Assembly: GCA_015146655.1 (NCBI GenBank)
Contig: VKHL01000118.1
Span: 25,559-89,558 of the forward strand
Direction of reading: 5' to 3'
Source of the DNA: Ochromonas danica
Taxonomy: Eukaryota; Sar; Chrysophyceae; Chromulinales; Chromulinaceae
Length of the DNA: 64,000 nucleotides
A program made the translations under genes and the position numbers. The stretch's first letter is position 1. The number at the start of each line of letters is the position of its first letter. The notes under the pieces are model-generated. The model saw only the letters and a program-made list of their open reading frames with translations. It was not told where the DNA came from and did no database searches. Of this stretch, positions 12,511-25,227 are shown in pieces.

Positions 12511-13083
12511 AGTTTTGTTCCATAAGAATATCGTTTATCTCTCCACTTCGCCGCAAAGCATCGTCATTACTGTGCATCTTGCCAGAGATTTGTATGGATC
12601 ATGTAGTTTCTGTAAAAATAATAATATTGAGATTTCTTTTCCATTCTTCTTCTTCTTCCCTAACGTTGACAGATAGTCCAGTCTACACTCTTGAAATGAG
12701 GGCAAAAGCACTGCACATGTATTCTTTTAGTCTATGAAATACTTAGTTCCAATAGCTTCCAATAGCTTCTACTTCTAGTATGAAATACTGTCATTCCAAG
12801 TTGCAGTTTGGGCCTGTCACGTGCGTTGGGTTGAAGACTTCAAGTCACCCCTTTGACCAACGGCTCTCTCACCCCATTCAACGGACAATCTGTCCACCCA
12901 AGGAGCTGTTGGCAGCTGCTGTATGTGACCCACTCACTCATTGTTGCTCTTCTCACCAGCCCAGCAGAGTCATCTCGCCAATCATTTCTGATTTCCTGGA
13001 ATAGCATCTCTTTCCGACCTTCTCTCTCTCTTCTTCTTTCTCTCCAAGTAGTTGTCTGACGTTGCTGTGGATTTTACGTGAAA
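12511..13083. promoter_or_regulatory. intergenic, 3' flank and globin promoter region
   Basis: This 573-base gap lies between two genes on the same strand. It contains a CT-rich stretch (12630-12660) and a second TCTC-rich stretch (13015-13045) just before the globin start. No gene or element was recognised. Confidence 0.35.
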
Positions 13084-14221
13084 ATGGGTGGCAGTGCAAG
13101 TTCTGTAGGATTAGGTAGTTATTTCCTTGGTGGTGGAAATGAAATGGCATTAGCTAAAGTTCTTATGCCATTATATTTTACTACTGATGCTATTACAGAA
13201 AGTGAAAAAGTAGCAGCAAAGAAAACCTTTAATCTTATTGTTGGAAATCAATCTAAACGATTTAATGAATATAAAGCAGAATATCCTAATACTCCTTGTA
13301 AGACAGCCATGCAATTTATGCATGCTCTCTTTTTCCAACGTCTATTCCATATTCATCCAGCATGTAAAGGCATGTTTCCTAATGGAACACATAAAATGGA
13401 TATTATTCCAATTCTTGCTATTTTCTTCAAAAATATTGATCATCCAGACAAGTTAAAGCAAGCCTTAACACATTTTATTGATGTTCATACACGTCTTGGT
13501 GTTAAGGCAGTAGAATGTAAGTTTCAACTCTCTATCTGGCTTTTTCATTCATTTATGTATTAATGAGACTGACTGTCTTCTTTATGGAATAGTTGGAATT
13601 GCTGGAGAATGTGCAATGCATGCTATTCGTGGTGCCGTTGGACCTGAACTATATACTGATGATGCTTCCAATGGATGGTGTAAAATCTTTTCTACTTTAT
13701 TAGCTATTATCGTACCCGCTGCAGTTCGATATGAATTAGATCATGGTACAAAGGCTGCTTTGCAATCTGCTGAACGCTTCAAGATGATGCATAACTCTAT
13801 TAATACTTGCACGACATGTGTACGTCTTCAAGCTGCAGCGGATGGATTAGTCAATCCTTTTGTTGGAACTACCAATTCTTTCATCTTTTGTCCTGGTTGC
13901 TCTATGCCCCCTTCTCAATACACTTCCCTCTCCAGGAGAAGTGGCAGCAATTCGGGCCACGACTTGTCCTCACTTGTCCCTGATGCTTATTTGTCTCATC
14001 CTCCTTTATCACAGCATGAAGTCTTTGCTCATCCTTGTCCTACGGTATCGGAGAAAACAGAAGGCAAAGTACGTGCTGATTCAGTGGTTGATCCACCACC
14101 AGAATCTTCCACCGATACTCATGAGACCCTTCCTGCTCAACAACAAACCACGGTTGATCATGCGCCGAATGTTCAAACTCGTGAAGGTGAAGTTGTCAAA
14201 GAATTAACAACAGTTCAGTAG
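13084..14221 (+). CDS. globin with N-myristoylation-type start and C-terminal extension
   Basis: Exon 1 is 13084-13516 and exon 2 is 13593-14221 (76-base GTAAGT...ATAG intron), giving 353 residues. The region about 30-200 follows the globin pattern: FFQRLFHIHPACKGMFP (helices B-C), GTHKMDIIPILAIFFKNID (helix E), then LTHFIDVHTRLGV (helix F) and FGIAGECAMHAIRGAVG (helix G). His135 is the likely proximal haem ligand, and His103 aligns with the distal position; both assignments are inferred from hand alignment to neuroglobin-like sequences. The protein starts MGGSAS, with Gly2 and Ser6 as in N-myristoyl-transferase substrates, so membrane attachment is plausible. After the globin fold come about 130 Pro/Ser/Thr-rich residues with no known domain. 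A role in oxygen or NO sensing or redox is family-level inference. Confidence 0.82.
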
Positions 14222-15109
14222 AGGAAACAAGTGAGTTACGCGTAACAATGACTTCTTTTATTTCTCTCTAGACAGACTATTAGGTGCTTAGAGGTCGCTG
14301 TGTGATTGATTGGGTTATGATTAGCCTGTTGAGCTTCTTCGTCTGAATTTATTGTTCATATGTCTGCGTATGTTTGAGTTGAATTGTTGTGGTTGTCCAA
14401 GTCATAGCGTCGAGATTGAGTTTATAGACCTTTTCTTGCACTTTTTGCTTTGACTGTTGTGCTAAGTTGATTCTGATAGTATACTTTGGTGGTACTAGTG
14501 CGATGTGTTGATTTTGATTATTAGGAGGTAAGTTTTGAAGGAGATCAAGTGTTGGATAGAATAGACAATTCTGCTTTTAGTAACTCAACAACAGCAATTA
14601 CTCGCTCTTGCTTGCGACACTGTAACATGCAACATTGCATTATGATTATTAATTAACTAAGAAATATACTACGATTGCTGTGCAAACTTATTGATTTCTT
14701 TAAGATTGCTATAGGTAGTATTGTTTAGTGTAGACCACTGTGTATTTCATTCTCCCATTCACAGGAGTTTGTATCTCCAGATCTCTCAACTTCTCGTTTC
14801 CCTTACTTACAACTACCTGTCCCATCGCTAATCCCTTTTTTGTTGCTGCTGTGTGCGTGTTTTGGTTTGGAAACCCGTTTCTGTGTGTGTTTTTTATGGT
14901 TTTTGGTATTCTGGAGTTTTGGGAGTGGAGAGGGGATTTGAGGGGCACAAAGTGCTCTCTTTGCTGTGGGGTGACGTTTTCATTTTTCGTATCCACGACG
15001 CTGAAGGTGGAGACAACAGGGTTTGCTCTCATGATCATCATCACTGTTCCTATCGCTTGAATAACAGTATCTAATATCTCCTTGTAAGAAGATACCATCA
15101 TATTGAGGA
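14222..15109. other. intergenic region upstream of aminotransferase
   Basis: An 888-base gap. Its right half (14850-15060) is GT-rich on the plus strand and more GC-rich than the left half. Overlapping open frames on both strands there have no recognisable protein character. It probably holds the 3' flank of the globin gene and the 5' region of the aminotransferase gene. Confidence 0.35.
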
Positions 15110-16375
15110 ATGATCAAGAGTGAAACAAGTGACCACTTATCTTTGTCTTCTTCTCCCTCTTCTTATGTCAAACCATCGACACGTTCTCAAATTGATTCAT
15201 TTAAAGTCATGGAGATATTACAAACATCCACACAAATGGAATATCGTGGAGAACATGTTTGTCATTTAGAAATTGGTCAACCCGGCCACAGTGCCCCTAG
15301 AGCAGTTCTTGAAGCTGCACATCGTGCACTAGACGAGAATAGAATAGGCTATAGCTCGGCGGTGGGAATATTGGAGATACGTAGAGCTATCTCAGATCAT
15401 TACAAGGCGAAATATAACCTCGATATAGATCCTGAACGTGTGGTTATATGCACGGGATCCAGTGCCTGCTTGGTACTGCTTTGTCTGGCCTGTTTTGAGT
15501 TGGGGGATCATGTAGCTATTTGCAGCTGCGGCTATCCTTGCTATCGAAATATTTTGAAAGCAATGAGTTTGCATTATTTCAGCATATGTGTCAATGAGAA
15601 CTTTAAGCTGACTTCAGCTATTCTGGAAGAAGCGATTGAGCAACGAAGAGTAATGGGCTTACCACCAATCAAAGGTCTTATCCTGAGCTCTCCTGCAAAT
15701 CCCACAGGCGCAATGCTCTCTCCTGTAGAGCTTCAAGAAATTGGTCAAGTATGTTGTCGTCATGGCATTATATTCATTTGTGATGAAGTGTACCATGGAA
15801 TTTCATATGGCGAAGTTCCAGAGGCTTCGGCATTGCAGTTCCTCAGCGATGCTATTGTTATCAATTCTTTCTCCAAGTTCTATTCAATGACTGGATGGAG
15901 ATTAGGATGGATGGTAGTTCCTTTGAGCCTGAGAGACACATTGTTAAAGCTGTCAGAGAGTTTATATATTGCCCCACCAACTCTTTCCCAGCTCGCCGCT
16001 GTTGCTGCTTTCGATTGCATCGACGAGTTGAAAGTACATGTTCATGCTTATGCTCTTAACCGGCGCACTGTTCTTGAAGTACTTGATGGGTTGGGCTTGC
16101 GTGATTGCGCTGCTCCTTCAGAAGGCGCTTTCTTTATCTATCTTGATTTGAAGAGTAAAGGTGTCAATGACAGCGTGCGTCTTTGTGCCCGTCTGCTTGA
16201 TGAGGCAAAGGTAGCTATAACTCCAGGAGTGGATTTTGAAGATCCATCCACGTCACTCGGTCAACATCGTATCCGCATTTCTTTTAGTCGCTGCTGGGAA
16301 GAAGTGCATGAAGGCATGATGAGATTCAAGCATTGGTGGATCAAGAACACCGTCGACGAACTGATAAATATATAA
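15110..16375 (+). CDS. class I/II PLP-dependent aminotransferase
   Basis: A single-exon gene of 421 residues with ATG at 15110. Fold-type I aminotransferase landmarks are all present: the substrate-site segment LEIGQPGHSAP (about 53-63), the cofactor-binding SSPANPTGAML (about 193-203), CDEVYHGISYG (224-234) with the Asp that contacts the pyridine nitrogen, and NSFSKFYSMTGWRLGW, in which Lys256 forms the Schiff base with PLP. The Arg near the C-terminus (HRIRISFS) matches the residue that binds the substrate carboxylate. The first 30 residues are Ser-rich and could be an extension or targeting sequence. The substrate is not determined; the sequence resembles the aspartate/aromatic aminotransferase branch common in bacteria. 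Confidence 0.9.
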   Translation: MIKSETSDHLSLSSSPSSYVKPSTRSQIDSFKVMEILQTSTQMEYRGEHVCHLEIGQPGHSAPRAVLEAAHRALDENRIGYSSAVGILEIRRAISDHYKAKYNLDIDPERVVICTGSSACLVLLCLACFELGDHVAICSCGYPCYRNILKAMSLHYFSICVNENFKLTSAILEEAIEQRRVMGLPPIKGLILSSPANPTGAMLSPVELQEIGQVCCRHGIIFICDEVYHGISYGEVPEASALQFLSDAIVINSFSKFYSMTGWRLGWMVVPLSLRDTLLKLSESLYIAPPTLSQLAAVAAFDCIDELKVHVHAYALNRRTVLEVLDGLGLRDCAAPSEGAFFIYLDLKSKGVNDSVRLCARLLDEAKVAITPGVDFEDPSTSLGQHRIRISFSRCWEEVHEGMMRFKHWWIKNTVDELINI

Positions 16376-16524
16376 TGCTATGTTGAGATTTTGTTCCAGG
16401 CCAATTTGATAAGGTAAATGTAATGAAAACATGAGCTAAAATACATAGAGCAAAGAGAAACCTTGGCATGTGTGCTAAACTATACGTAAAGCATCGTAGT
16501 ACAACCGCATATAAAAGTGGAATT

Positions 16525-17594
16525 TTACATCTTCTTTACAGCGTGTAAGATGTAGTTGACATCAAGATCATCATCAGAAAGCTTCCAATGCTTCAGAGCC
16601 GATGAAAGACATGGTCGAGTAATTAGCGTTGAAACTTGCGCATCTAAGACGAGACCCTTTGTACTCAAGACATCCATGCCTAAGCCACCTTCCACAATCT
16701 CAATGAGCTCATCAGGTTTGATATACTTCTCCCAGTGATGAGTTCCTCGAGGCATTAGACCAAGAATGGTCTCAGCAGCCAGAATGGTTAGCAAATACGA
16801 CTTTGGACTTCGATTCACTGTTGATAAGAAGAGACTGCCGGAGTCATTGAGACACGACGAGCATGTATGTAAGAAGGCTTTTGGATCACTGGTATGCTCA
16901 ACTACCTATTCAGACATATTGATATATTAGTTTTGTCCAATGGAGAAAGGTTTTCAATACTAGATTCTATAGTACCTCCAAAGCTGTGACCACATCGAAC
17001 TTGTCTTCTGTCTTAGCAATTTCCTCTATGGATAGTTAACATCAACAACATTAGCATCTGGTAAAGAAAAATTCCCATGGTGAAGTTTGATAACTCACCA
17101 ACGGTGGTACAAAGGTATCGAATGGAAGCTGTGAGCGGGTCAGCAGAGGCATGATCTCGTGCAACAGCAATGTTCTCTTGAGAAGGGTCAATAGCTGTCA
17201 CTTTAGCACCTAGTCGAGCTAATGACTCAGCTAGTAATCCTCCTCCACAACCAACATCTAGGATAGAAAGATCTTTAAGATGGTCTAAGGCAGCGAGTTG
17301 TTCTCTTCCTAACAAGACAGCCATCTGACTCCGAATAAAGTTCACTCTTGCAGGATTCATAAAATGCAAAGGTCCAGCTCCAGATGAACTACTAGCATCC
17401 CACCAAGACCTAACATACCATATCCATCACCATCAGCATGATGATCAGTATCACCATTAGTTCCAATGCCAACCCAATTGTCAGCAACATGATACTTACT
17501 TTCCAATTTTAGAAAACTTGCTTACTTCATCAGCACTAACACTAATTGCTCTTTTCTGACAAAGAGTCATTGGTAAGTAAGCTCTTCGAAACAT
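16525..17594 (-). CDS. COQ3: ubiquinone-biosynthesis O-methyltransferase (COQ3/UbiG)
   Basis: Four exons: 17500-17594, 17099-17409, 16976-17025 and 16525-16905, giving 278 residues. The SAM-binding motif ILDVGCGGG lies at about residues 81-89, followed by the acidic loop VTAIDPS. Family signatures KIGKSWWDASS, GPLHFMNPARVNFI and ALEVVEHTSDP match UbiG/COQ3, which methylates both hydroxyl groups of the quinone ring during ubiquinone synthesis. The N-terminus (MFRRAYLPMTLCQKRAIS) is rich in Arg and hydroxyl residues and could be a mitochondrial presequence, as expected for a matrix-side enzyme. All four exons keep frame, and the 50-base third exon is needed for the VVTALE motif. Confidence 0.92.
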
Positions 17595-17837
17595 TCCTTT
17601 CTTTCCTTTTTTTATTTATCTATTACTACAAGTATTTGTTTTATTATTACCTCATCAAAGCGATGATGATGACTAGGGGTTTTCACACGCAACACAATAA
17701 TAAGTGAAGTTACACCAACAGTCGTTAAGTTAACACTAAATGATGTTGTTTGCCTGCTGCTCTGTTTTGGATGATTTTGTCAATTCATGGTGACAGATAG
17801 ATATAGATAGACAACAAAATCAACAACATCCTTCAAC

Positions 17838-20350
<2,513 letters not shown>

Positions 20351-20600
20351 TAGAGTGGAATGGAATGGAAGAGAACTAGATATAGACCAAATGATGATCT
20401 TTTAAAGTGATGGGAATGATGGATTGATTGATTGTAGCTATACTGTAGTGTTGTGTGAAAGTGTGTTGTTGAGTAGTATTATTGTTATTTCCATTATCAT
20501 CTTTTTTGTTAAATTATTATTGTTGTTGTTGTTATCACAGTGTACACAAGAAGAAAACAGAAAGAGAGAGTGAGAGAGAGAGAGAAGGGAGTAAACTGCC

Positions 20601-21247
20601 TTAGTTAGTAGCCGTTGAAGGGTTTTGTGGGTTATGCTTGAGCAGATAGGCAGCTAACCATTCAATAGGATTGGGTGGACGTTCCTTGACCAGAGCAGAC
20701 ATGCCATCCAATAGAATGGGTACCACAGTCTGATCTAGATAGGCACGAATAGGAAGAGCTTGTAAGTTTAACTTCTCTTGAGCAGATTCAAGATCCTTAT
20801 CAGCTTCATTTAACTAAAAAAAAGAAGAAATAATAATTTTCAAACAAGAAGAAGAAGAAGATTCATATGAGAATCATCACTAACTAGTGAGGAAGATGAG
20901 AGATAAGTGAGAGTAGTAGTAACTAACCTCTCTAACAGAAGATGCTGGCTTTGTGTCTACTGCAGTCTCATTGCTTTCAGTCTCATTGGGTGCTGCAACA
21001 GGTGCTTCTTCAGGCTTAGGCTAAATAGAATAGATGAAACAAAAACAACAACAACAAGACAGACAGACAGACAGACAAACAAAAACAACAACAACAACAA
21101 CAACAAGAAAGACAGACAGACAAACAAAAACAACGAAAAATAAATAATTTTCAAAAAAGAAGACAGAACAAGAGATATTAAATTTTCATCTAATATTTTC
21201 TATTTATCTTTTAATCACTCTGGATTATCTCTTACCTCGTTTTCCAT
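20601..21247 (-). CDS. DPY30: DPY-30 family protein
   Basis: Three exons: 21236-21247 (only MENE), 20928-21020 and 20601-20813, giving 105 residues. All introns are GT-AG and in phase 0. The C-terminal 45 residues match the Dpy-30 dimerisation motif: [43 protein letters not shown], here listed only in part as [18 protein letters not shown] and [17 protein letters not shown]-30 is a core subunit of COMPASS/MLL histone H3K4 methyltransferases and also docks in dynein and radial-spoke complexes. The N-terminal half is an acidic, probably disordered linker. The 215-base first intron is full of CAA and ACAG repeats. A pair of GTTAACTTCAC motifs lies about 105-150 bases upstream of the start. Confidence 0.93.
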
Positions 21248-21350
21248 GATTTATTAAATTTCAAATAGAAGGTATCAATCAAGACAACTAACTTATTATT
21301 ATGTCAGACCTCTCTCAATGCTTCCATATCAATGGGTCTGTGGGGAATGA

Positions 21351-21394
21351 GTTAACTTCACACGGGGTAAAACGGAGGAAAGCGTTAACTTCAC
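21351..21394 (+). promoter_or_regulatory. paired GTTAACTTCAC motif upstream of DPY30
   Basis: Two perfect copies of GTTAACTTCAC at 21351-21361 and 21384-21394, spaced 33 bases start to start. The second is preceded by GGAGGAAAGC. The same pair with 32-base spacing occurs at 23080-23122. A regulatory role is inferred from repetition and position. Confidence 0.5.
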
Positions 21395-21663
21395 CTTTCC
21401 ACAGAAAACTAGACGGGTGTGTACAAACAGCTCTCGCATCCTGTAAGAGACTAGTCTAATTGACTGAATTCTTTGTGAATTAAATGCTAGTTTGTGATCA
21501 CCTTATAAAAGCTGAAGTTGCAAAGAATACCAAGAAGGTAAACGAGCATACAAAGGAGGAAAGAGAAAGAGATATTTATAGCTTATAGGTCTACACAGCA
21601 GCATTGCAATTGGGTCTACAAACTTCTCTTCTCAAGTCGATCGACCATTTACCGCAAACCGAT

Positions 21664-22530
21664 TTAGCCTTGCAATGATGCCTTCAACAAGACACTCAGA
21701 GGTGTCGTGCCATGCCCAATTAAACGACTCAGCACCTTGTTGTAATCGAACAGATCTCCCTTCGAAACAGCCACATCAGAACCTGCCAAGAGATCCGCAA
21801 AGACTTGAGGAATACCAGCTGCTGCCAACGTCTGAGAAAAGTCCTTCTCGCTCATGTTCACATACGGGATAGTACGACCAGTTTGAGCACTCAACTCGGC
21901 TGTCAATTCGCTCAGAGTGTAGGCCTCGTCTCCTGCGAGCTCAATCACCTGGTTGATATATCTCTCAGAGTCAAGCAACACAGTCGCAGCAGCTTCTCCA
22001 TAGTCTTCACGGCCGGCACTGCTGACCTTTCCTTCCCCTGCTGCGCCGATCAAAGCGCCATGTTGCAAGGCAGCAGGCACACTTTGCAGGTAGTTCTCTG
22101 TATACCACCCATTGCGTAAGATGATGTAGGGGACAGTAGAAGCCTTTAAGATCTCTTCAGTTGCTACATGCTCGCCAGCCAACGATAGGGAGCTAGTAGA
22201 GGCATGCAGAAGACTGGTGTAGACCAAGAGCTTCACACCAGATCTCTGAGCTGCCTCGATCACATTACGATGCTGGGGCAACCGTTGACCAATCTCACTG
22301 GAGGAAATCAACAACACCTTCGACACACCTTGGAACGCCTCGTCCAGAGAAGAAGGGTCAGAGTAGTCGGCCTTGCGGATCTCCACTCCCAGCTCTGCTA
22401 GATCTGCTGCACGAGAAGGAGAGCGCACAGCAGCGATGATCTTTACTCCTTTACCACCAGCTTGCTTCACCAAGTGCTTCAAGACAAAGCGTCCAAGTTG
22501 ACCATTGGCTCCAGTGATGAGGATGCTCAT
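21664..22530 (-). CDS. qorB: NAD(P)H:quinone oxidoreductase QorB/YtfG-type (NmrA fold)
   Basis: A single-exon gene of 288 residues with ATG at 22530. The Rossmann motif ITGANGQLG is at residues 5-13. The segments KVLLISSSEIGQRLPQHRNVI, VYTSLLHAS and LRNGWYTENY closely follow bacterial QorB (YtfG), which reduces quinones with NADPH, and length and end points match too. The gene has no intron, and its base composition appears more GC-rich than its neighbours, so bacterial origin by horizontal transfer is likely. No N-terminal targeting sequence is seen, so a cytosolic site is expected. A tandem repeat lies about 210 bases upstream. Confidence 0.93.
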   Translation of the reverse strand: MSILITGANGQLGRFVLKHLVKQAGGKGVKIIAAVRSPSRAADLAELGVEIRKADYSDPSSLDEAFQGVSKVLLISSSEIGQRLPQHRNVIEAAQRSGVKLLVYTSLLHASTSSLSLAGEHVATEEILKASTVPYIILRNGWYTENYLQSVPAALQHGALIGAAGEGKVSSAGREDYGEAAATVLLDSERYINQVIELAGDEAYTLSELTAELSAQTGRTIPYVNMSEKDFSQTLAAAGIPQVFADLLAGSDVAVSKGDLFDYNKVLSRLIGHGTTPLSVLLKASLQG

Positions 22531-22737
22531 TTTAATCTCTGACAAGGGAATGGGAATAGGAATAGAAGAAGAGAATTAGATTGTGACATGTGGTGGATGT
22601 GCATCATGGTGCAGAACTTTCTCCTGGACGGTTCTTGTGAAGGCGGTGCGATAAGATGGACCAGACAGAGTGAATGACATCGCAATGGACTTAAAAGTAG
22701 ACCAATCTTAACTTCCAGCACTACTGAGAACACACTT

Positions 22738-22910
22738 GGATGAATTATCCCATCTTCACTCTATCACATGGTGGTTTACTACCCCCCTACTCAAAACACT
22801 GCTGGATGAATTATCCCATCTTCACTTTGTCACGTGGTAATCAACTACCCCTACCCAAAACACTGCTGGATGAGTTATTCCACCTACTCTACATCATGAG
22901 GGGGAAATTA
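22738..22910 (+). repeat. tandem repeat, ~65-bp unit, 2.7 copies
   Basis: Copies begin at 22738, 22804 and 22868, each opening GGATGA(A/G)TTAT(C/T)CC, with TCACATGGT or TCACGTGGT in the middle and CAAAACACTGCT at the end. Copies differ by point changes. The array lies upstream of the qorB-like gene, on the side of its promoter. Confidence 0.9.
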
Positions 22911-23079
22911 GTCTGCAGTGGATGCAAATGAACTTATCATTATTATGTGGATTATGTCTCAGGTCTAATCGTTTTTCCAATAATTGTCTTCTTTGAAGAG
23001 TTTAGCAAAGCACTTCAGACTTCCTACTTATCATCCCAAAGTCAACTTTTAGGACTTCACAAGGAAAGAGGAGGAAAGG

Positions 23080-23122
23080 GTTAACTTCACGCAGGCAACG
23101 GGTGGGAAAGGGTTAACTTCAC
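23080..23122 (+). promoter_or_regulatory. paired GTTAACTTCAC motif upstream of ABM gene
   Basis: Perfect copies at 23080-23090 and 23112-23122, spaced 32 bases. The first is preceded by GAGGAGGAAAGG, much as at 21374-21383. The pair is 170-210 bases upstream of the ATG at 23290. A CAA repeat (23165-23195) lies between. Confidence 0.5.
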
Positions 23123-23289
23123 ATTCCAGAATCTCAGAAAGTTCACATCATTCAGCATTCACTCAACAACAACAACAACAACAACAACAACAAGTTGAAT
23201 AAAATAGTCTTGATAGACCAAGAGTTAGATTCCTGCTCGTCCTTTCTATCCCTCACACCACAGCTATTATATACTATAATAACTAGACG

Positions 23290-23763
23290 ATGGCGTCCAC
23301 TTCTTTATCTTGGTCAAAAAATACCTTCCTTGTCTTTGGTCTAGGAGCACTTACAGGATGGTTTGCCTATTTTCTTTCTCAACGCATTCAAGCCTCTTCC
23401 TCTTCTTCTACTCTAGTACCTTCTCCTCGTGAACATGGTCAACATGCATTTTTCCTTGGTGTTAGTGTACGTTTTCCTTCTGATGAAGATCAAAAAGAAT
23501 TTGAACGTATTTTCAAACCACTTTCAGATCATGTCCGAAAGAATGAATTAGGAACTTTGTCCTATATTGTTATGCGATCAGATAAGGAAGCACGTCATAT
23601 TATGATCCTTGAGCGATACAAGAACAAGCAGTACTACCTGGATGTACATAAAACTAGTGAGCCTTTTAAGACCTTCCGTGATCAATTCCAAGAGTTGATC
23701 TCGAAGGGTGCCGTGGTGGATGGTCATAGCTATGTTGAGAGTGACTTAGGCTTCATTTTCTAA
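23290..23763 (+). CDS. membrane-anchored ABM (dimeric alpha/beta barrel) protein
   Basis: A single-exon gene of 157 residues. Residues about 13-32 form one membrane anchor (FLVFGLGALTGWFAYFLSQR). The rest resembles the antibiotic-biosynthesis monooxygenase/dimeric alpha-beta barrel fold: FFLGVSVRFP, GTLSYIVMRSDKEARHIMILERYKNK, then YYLDVHKTSEPFKTFRDQF. That ERYxNxxxYxxHxxSxxF pattern is the usual substrate-pocket signature. Such proteins act on quinones, haem or small metabolites; the substrate here is unknown. It is neighboured by the quinone reductase and shares its promoter motif with DPY30 and a peroxiredoxin. Confidence 0.75.
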   Translation: MASTSLSWSKNTFLVFGLGALTGWFAYFLSQRIQASSSSSTLVPSPREHGQHAFFLGVSVRFPSDEDQKEFERIFKPLSDHVRKNELGTLSYIVMRSDKEARHIMILERYKNKQYYLDVHKTSEPFKTFRDQFQELISKGAVVDGHSYVESDLGFIF

Positions 23764-23894
23764 ATGATAGTAATAGTAGACCAACAAACTGATCCTCATC
23801 ACATTGGTAACATCAATAATCAGAACACACTTTTTGAAACTACCAATAGCCTGCAGGCAATGACTTACTGACCTCTACGATTTTGTTGTTTTTG

Positions 23895-25193
23895 TTACAT
23901 TTTCTCTACTACTTGATGACTATGATGGTGACCAGCAGAGTAATCTAACGAAAAAGTTTTGTTTCGATCGAAGCAATGAAGCATTTCCAATAAGGTTGCC
24001 GAAAGAAGAGGTGCTCCAGGAAAGCGAACAATTTCTGCCAGCTGAGGTCGATTAGTCCAATGAATTTGTAATCCATCTAAAGAGAGTGGCGTTATATTCG
24101 TCAAATGATTGACTAGGATATGTTCAAAACGATTAAGCAGACGATGCTCAATCTCTTCTCTATGTAGGACAGGCAGATGGTGACGATGGATGTTATACAT
24201 CAACCATCCATTCGATTTCCAATGACAACTATCCAGACCATTCCAATCGACTTTGGTGGTAGAATCAATTTGGGAAACTCGCGGTGGTGAAGGGAGAGGC
24301 AATTGGAAAATTCTTCCTGGGAGTGAGAAGATCACTTTCATCTCCTGATTATGTTGGCTTTTTCTGACCTGACGCAGTTGATAGAATGACCCTGCCATTG
24401 CATCAACATTCTTGGCCACCTTCTCAAGCCATGATGCAGAAGGTTCATAATGAGCGAAAGAGCAAGTAGCGCCTCCTGTTTGAAGGAGTATAATATCGGG
24501 TGCTTTGTCTGCGGAGAAATGAGAATGCTCGGAAAGAAAACTCTCTCCAGGCCAGAACTCGGCAAGATAATCTCTTCTTTCAAATGAAATCTTTCCATGG
24601 TTTTCGATGGTTATATGACATACTTGACCATCTTGTACAGGAGTGGCACCTGATGGTGAGAATGATGACGATGAGAATGATTGTCTTGGTGGTGGACTGC
24701 TGCTGCTTGTGTGTTTCTCTTTTTGATCAGATGAGGTTGATGATAGAGGATGAAGAGACTCACATACTATCTCTGCTTTCTTAAAATATAAAGAAAAGGA
24801 TAACCATAATGGAAAGAGAGAATGATCACCTAATAAATAAATCCATTTCCCTGCCATGGAGGAGAAAGCAGAGGAGCCAAGATGATGATGATGAAGGCGA
24901 GGGCTATTGGGGAAGGCAAGGTTTCGATGAGCCATCTCTCCATGTAATAACTTGAGAAAGGTAGGACTTTCATGGAAGAATTCGTGTGAGAGACGATCTG
25001 TAAGAGGAACACTCTCTTCATAACTATTGAAAGCATCTGCTAGTCGACTACCCCAAGTAAGACCTTGATATTCACATTCTGTATCTAGAGCATCAAGAAG
25101 AGAATAAAGTTCACCACTATAGATAGTCTGATAAAGGGAGAAGGATAAAATAAGAAAGAGATTATACCAACCACAATAAGGCATGATTATCAT
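23895..25193 (-). CDS. secreted SGNH/PC-esterase-like protein
   Basis: A single-exon gene of 432 residues. The N-terminus is a signal sequence (NLFLILSFSLYQTIYSG). A block reading KWIYLLGDHSLFPLWLSFSL resembles the GDS block of SGNH/PC-esterase proteins, but the Ser position is displaced (GDHS). A C-terminal LDGLQIHWTN could supply the D-x-x-H pair. The middle is a Ser-rich low-complexity insert. Such enzymes acylate or deacylate glycans in the secretory pathway. Family placement is tentative. Confidence 0.55.
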   Translation of the reverse strand: MIIMPYCGWYNLFLILSFSLYQTIYSGELYSLLDALDTECEYQGLTWGSRLADAFNSYEESVPLTDRLSHEFFHESPTFLKLLHGEMAHRNLAFPNSPRLHHHHLGSSAFSSMAGKWIYLLGDHSLFPLWLSFSLYFKKAEIVCESLHPLSSTSSDQKEKHTSSSSPPPRQSFSSSSFSPSGATPVQDGQVCHITIENHGKISFERRDYLAEFWPGESFLSEHSHFSADKAPDIILLQTGGATCSFAHYEPSASWLEKVAKNVDAMAGSFYQLRQVRKSQHNQEMKVIFSLPGRIFQLPLPSPPRVSQIDSTTKVDWNGLDSCHWKSNGWLMYNIHRHHLPVLHREEIEHRLLNRFEHILVNHLTNITPLSLDGLQIHWTNRPQLAEIVRFPGAPLLSATLLEMLHCFDRNKTFSLDYSAGHHHSHQVVEKM

Positions 25194-25227
25194 TCCTTCC
25201 TTGATTTCTGCTGGGTATCAAAAACCG

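Noticed and set aside
14709-15101. 130-codon minus frame with a true ATG just upstream of the aminotransferase gene
   Set aside because: It has no recognisable composition or motif, overlaps competing frames on the other strand and lies in the likely promoter.
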